Source: Bacilli bacterium (GTDB taxonomy: Bacteria > Bacillota_I > Bacilli_A > RF39 > UBA660). From it: a DNA stretch of 64,000 nt. Below the pieces are notes generated by a model. It had not been told where the DNA came from and did no database searches. It was given only the letters and a program-made list of their open reading frames with translations. Made by a program: the position numbers and the translations under genes. This document shows positions 63,002-64,000 of the stretch, piece by piece; positions within the stretch are counted from its first letter, which is position 1; every line of letters starts with the position of its first letter. The stretch is taken from NCBI GenBank assembly GCA_022009835.1, contig CP091726.1, positions 682,001 to 746,000 on the forward strand, read 5' to 3'.

Positions 63002-63850
63002 AAATATATTTATAAACTCACTTGGAAGTTCACTATTAAAAATCATTAATTTATTAGTAAGTGGATTGATAATCTCTAATTTATTAGCATGAAGAGCAAG
63101 TCTATTTAATGGATTAGTCTTACTTTGGTAGCGGCTATCGCCAAGTATAGGATGTTTAATATCAGCCATATGACATCTAATTTGATTTCTTCTACCAGTA
63201 GATATATGTATTTTTAGTAATGAATATTTATCATTATATTTAATTCTTTCATAATCAGTAATAGCTAGTAGTCCATCATTATTTTTTGAGGAATATACCT
63301 GTAATGTTCTAGACATTTTTAAATAAGATTCAATATGACCATGACTATTAGTTATTCCTTCTACAATCGCGGTATATTCTCTTTTTTTAGCAAGTTTATT
63401 CCAATTTTTCTTGATATAATTTTTTTGAATCTTTTTGATTTTTTTAGCAAACATAATTATTCCTGAAGTATCATAATCAAGTCTATGAATAACAAATACC
63501 TTTTTTTATTTTTCTCTTTTTAAGTAATTAGATACTTCTCTATATAATGTTTTTTCTTTTTCTTTATCATTAGATATAGTAAGTATTTTACTAGGTTTAT
63601 CAATAACTATAATATCATTATCTTCATATATAATTTTAAGATTAAAATCATTATTATTAATTTTTTTACCAATAGTTATAATATCTCCTACATCAACTAT
63701 ATAATTATATTTGGTAACTATTTTATCATTAACATATATACATTCATTTTTTTAATAAAGACTTGATATTATTTTTTTAGATTTATTTAGATTATCTCTT
63801 AAATAACTATATAATTCATTTTTTTAATTTTTTACAACTAATTTATCCAT
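62996..63850 (-). CDS. RluA-family pseudouridine synthase
   Basis: Converts uridine to pseudouridine in rRNA or tRNA. The N-terminal S4-like part (SSLLKNECIYVNDKIVTK) leads to IIVIDKPSKILT, the catalytic VIHRLDYDTSGIIMFAK with the nucleophile Asp, then ISTGRRNQIRCHMADIKHPILGD and a NRLALHANKLEI finish. About 283 residues. Frame breaks near 63505, 63750, 63760 and 63828. ATG 63850 is preceded by a GGATGTGATGA region. The exact target uridine cannot be told from sequence. Confidence 0.9.
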
Positions 63851-64000
63851 TTCATCACATCCACATCTATTATATAATAAATATTAAAATAATTAAATAC
63901 TTTTTTTATAAAGATTATAAGATATCATATTCGAGAGTGAATACTTTCTAACTAATATTTATTCCAAAAAGTATATTGACATTTTTCTAGGAATAATGAT
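63851..64000. other. Window end: intergenic stretch
   Basis: No coding frame was supported. TTGACA at 63977-63982 on the plus strand may be the -35 box of a promoter for a gene beyond the window, but the sequence ends before a -10 can be placed at normal spacing. Confidence 0.35.

Overview
The window is a chromosomal segment of a very AT-rich, low-GC Gram-positive bacterium. A zinc-type S14 (rpsN), a T-box leader on a phe-tRNA synthetase operon, an LtaS-like enzyme, an Lgt/LemA/DUF2207 set, a CIRCE-controlled clpB and a reduced small-gene style point to an uncultured gut member of the Bacilli near the Mollicutes (RF39-like); that placement is inference. The code is standard: Trp is TGG and TGA is used as a stop.

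A technical fact shapes every entry. Dozens of genes, including essential ones (smc, rplD, rpsS, secY, rpoA, rpsM, rpsK, pheS, pheT, clpB), are broken by single-base gains or losses, nearly all beside A/T/G runs, while protein homology continues in another frame. I treat these as long-read consensus errors and give each gene its full reconstructed span; 'frame break' below means such a site. Precise ends and residue positions in those genes are approximate.

Layout: 0.1-2.3 kb, a decayed BRO-N gene, dinD and an S51 peptidase. 2.3-9.7 kb, a three-gene ABC-2 exporter operon, a GreA-like factor, two GNATs, an ORF6N regulator and an ABCB-type exporter. 9.7-17.8 kb, a dense accessory run of small enzymes (nucleoside phosphorylase behind a terminator-bearing leader, phosphodiesterases, two more S51 proteins, GNATs, a histidine phosphatase and an MccF-like S66 peptidase). 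17.9-20.8 kb smc. 21-35.4 kb, secreted and surface proteins interleaved with lgt, trxB, lemA, DUF2207, a YgjP-like protease, a SpoU methylase, rimM, a collagen-like protein, tgt and an LtaS-like enzyme. 35.5-36.1 kb, a probable 6S RNA and the S10-operon promoter and leader. 36.1-50.4 kb, the S10-spc-alpha ribosomal operons from rpsJ to rplQ with secY, adk, map, infA and rpoA (no rpmD). 50.5-64 kb, a surface-protein paralogue, frr, T-box/pheS/pheT, clpB, ferredoxin, a folate cyclo-ligase, tRNA-Arg, an EndA-like nuclease and an RluA-family pseudouridine synthase.

The most interesting non-coding signal is a family of nine tandem double stem-loops at gene ends, in both orientations, with base-pair covariation and a conserved pyrimidine mismatch in the stem. 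The second is a two-copy leader unit (identical 5' block with ribosome-binding site, tiny double-glycine ORF, near-identical terminator) in front of two secreted-protein genes. The third is a riboswitch-like leader before the nucleoside phosphorylase. No rRNA, CRISPR array, insertion sequence or prophage structural gene was seen.
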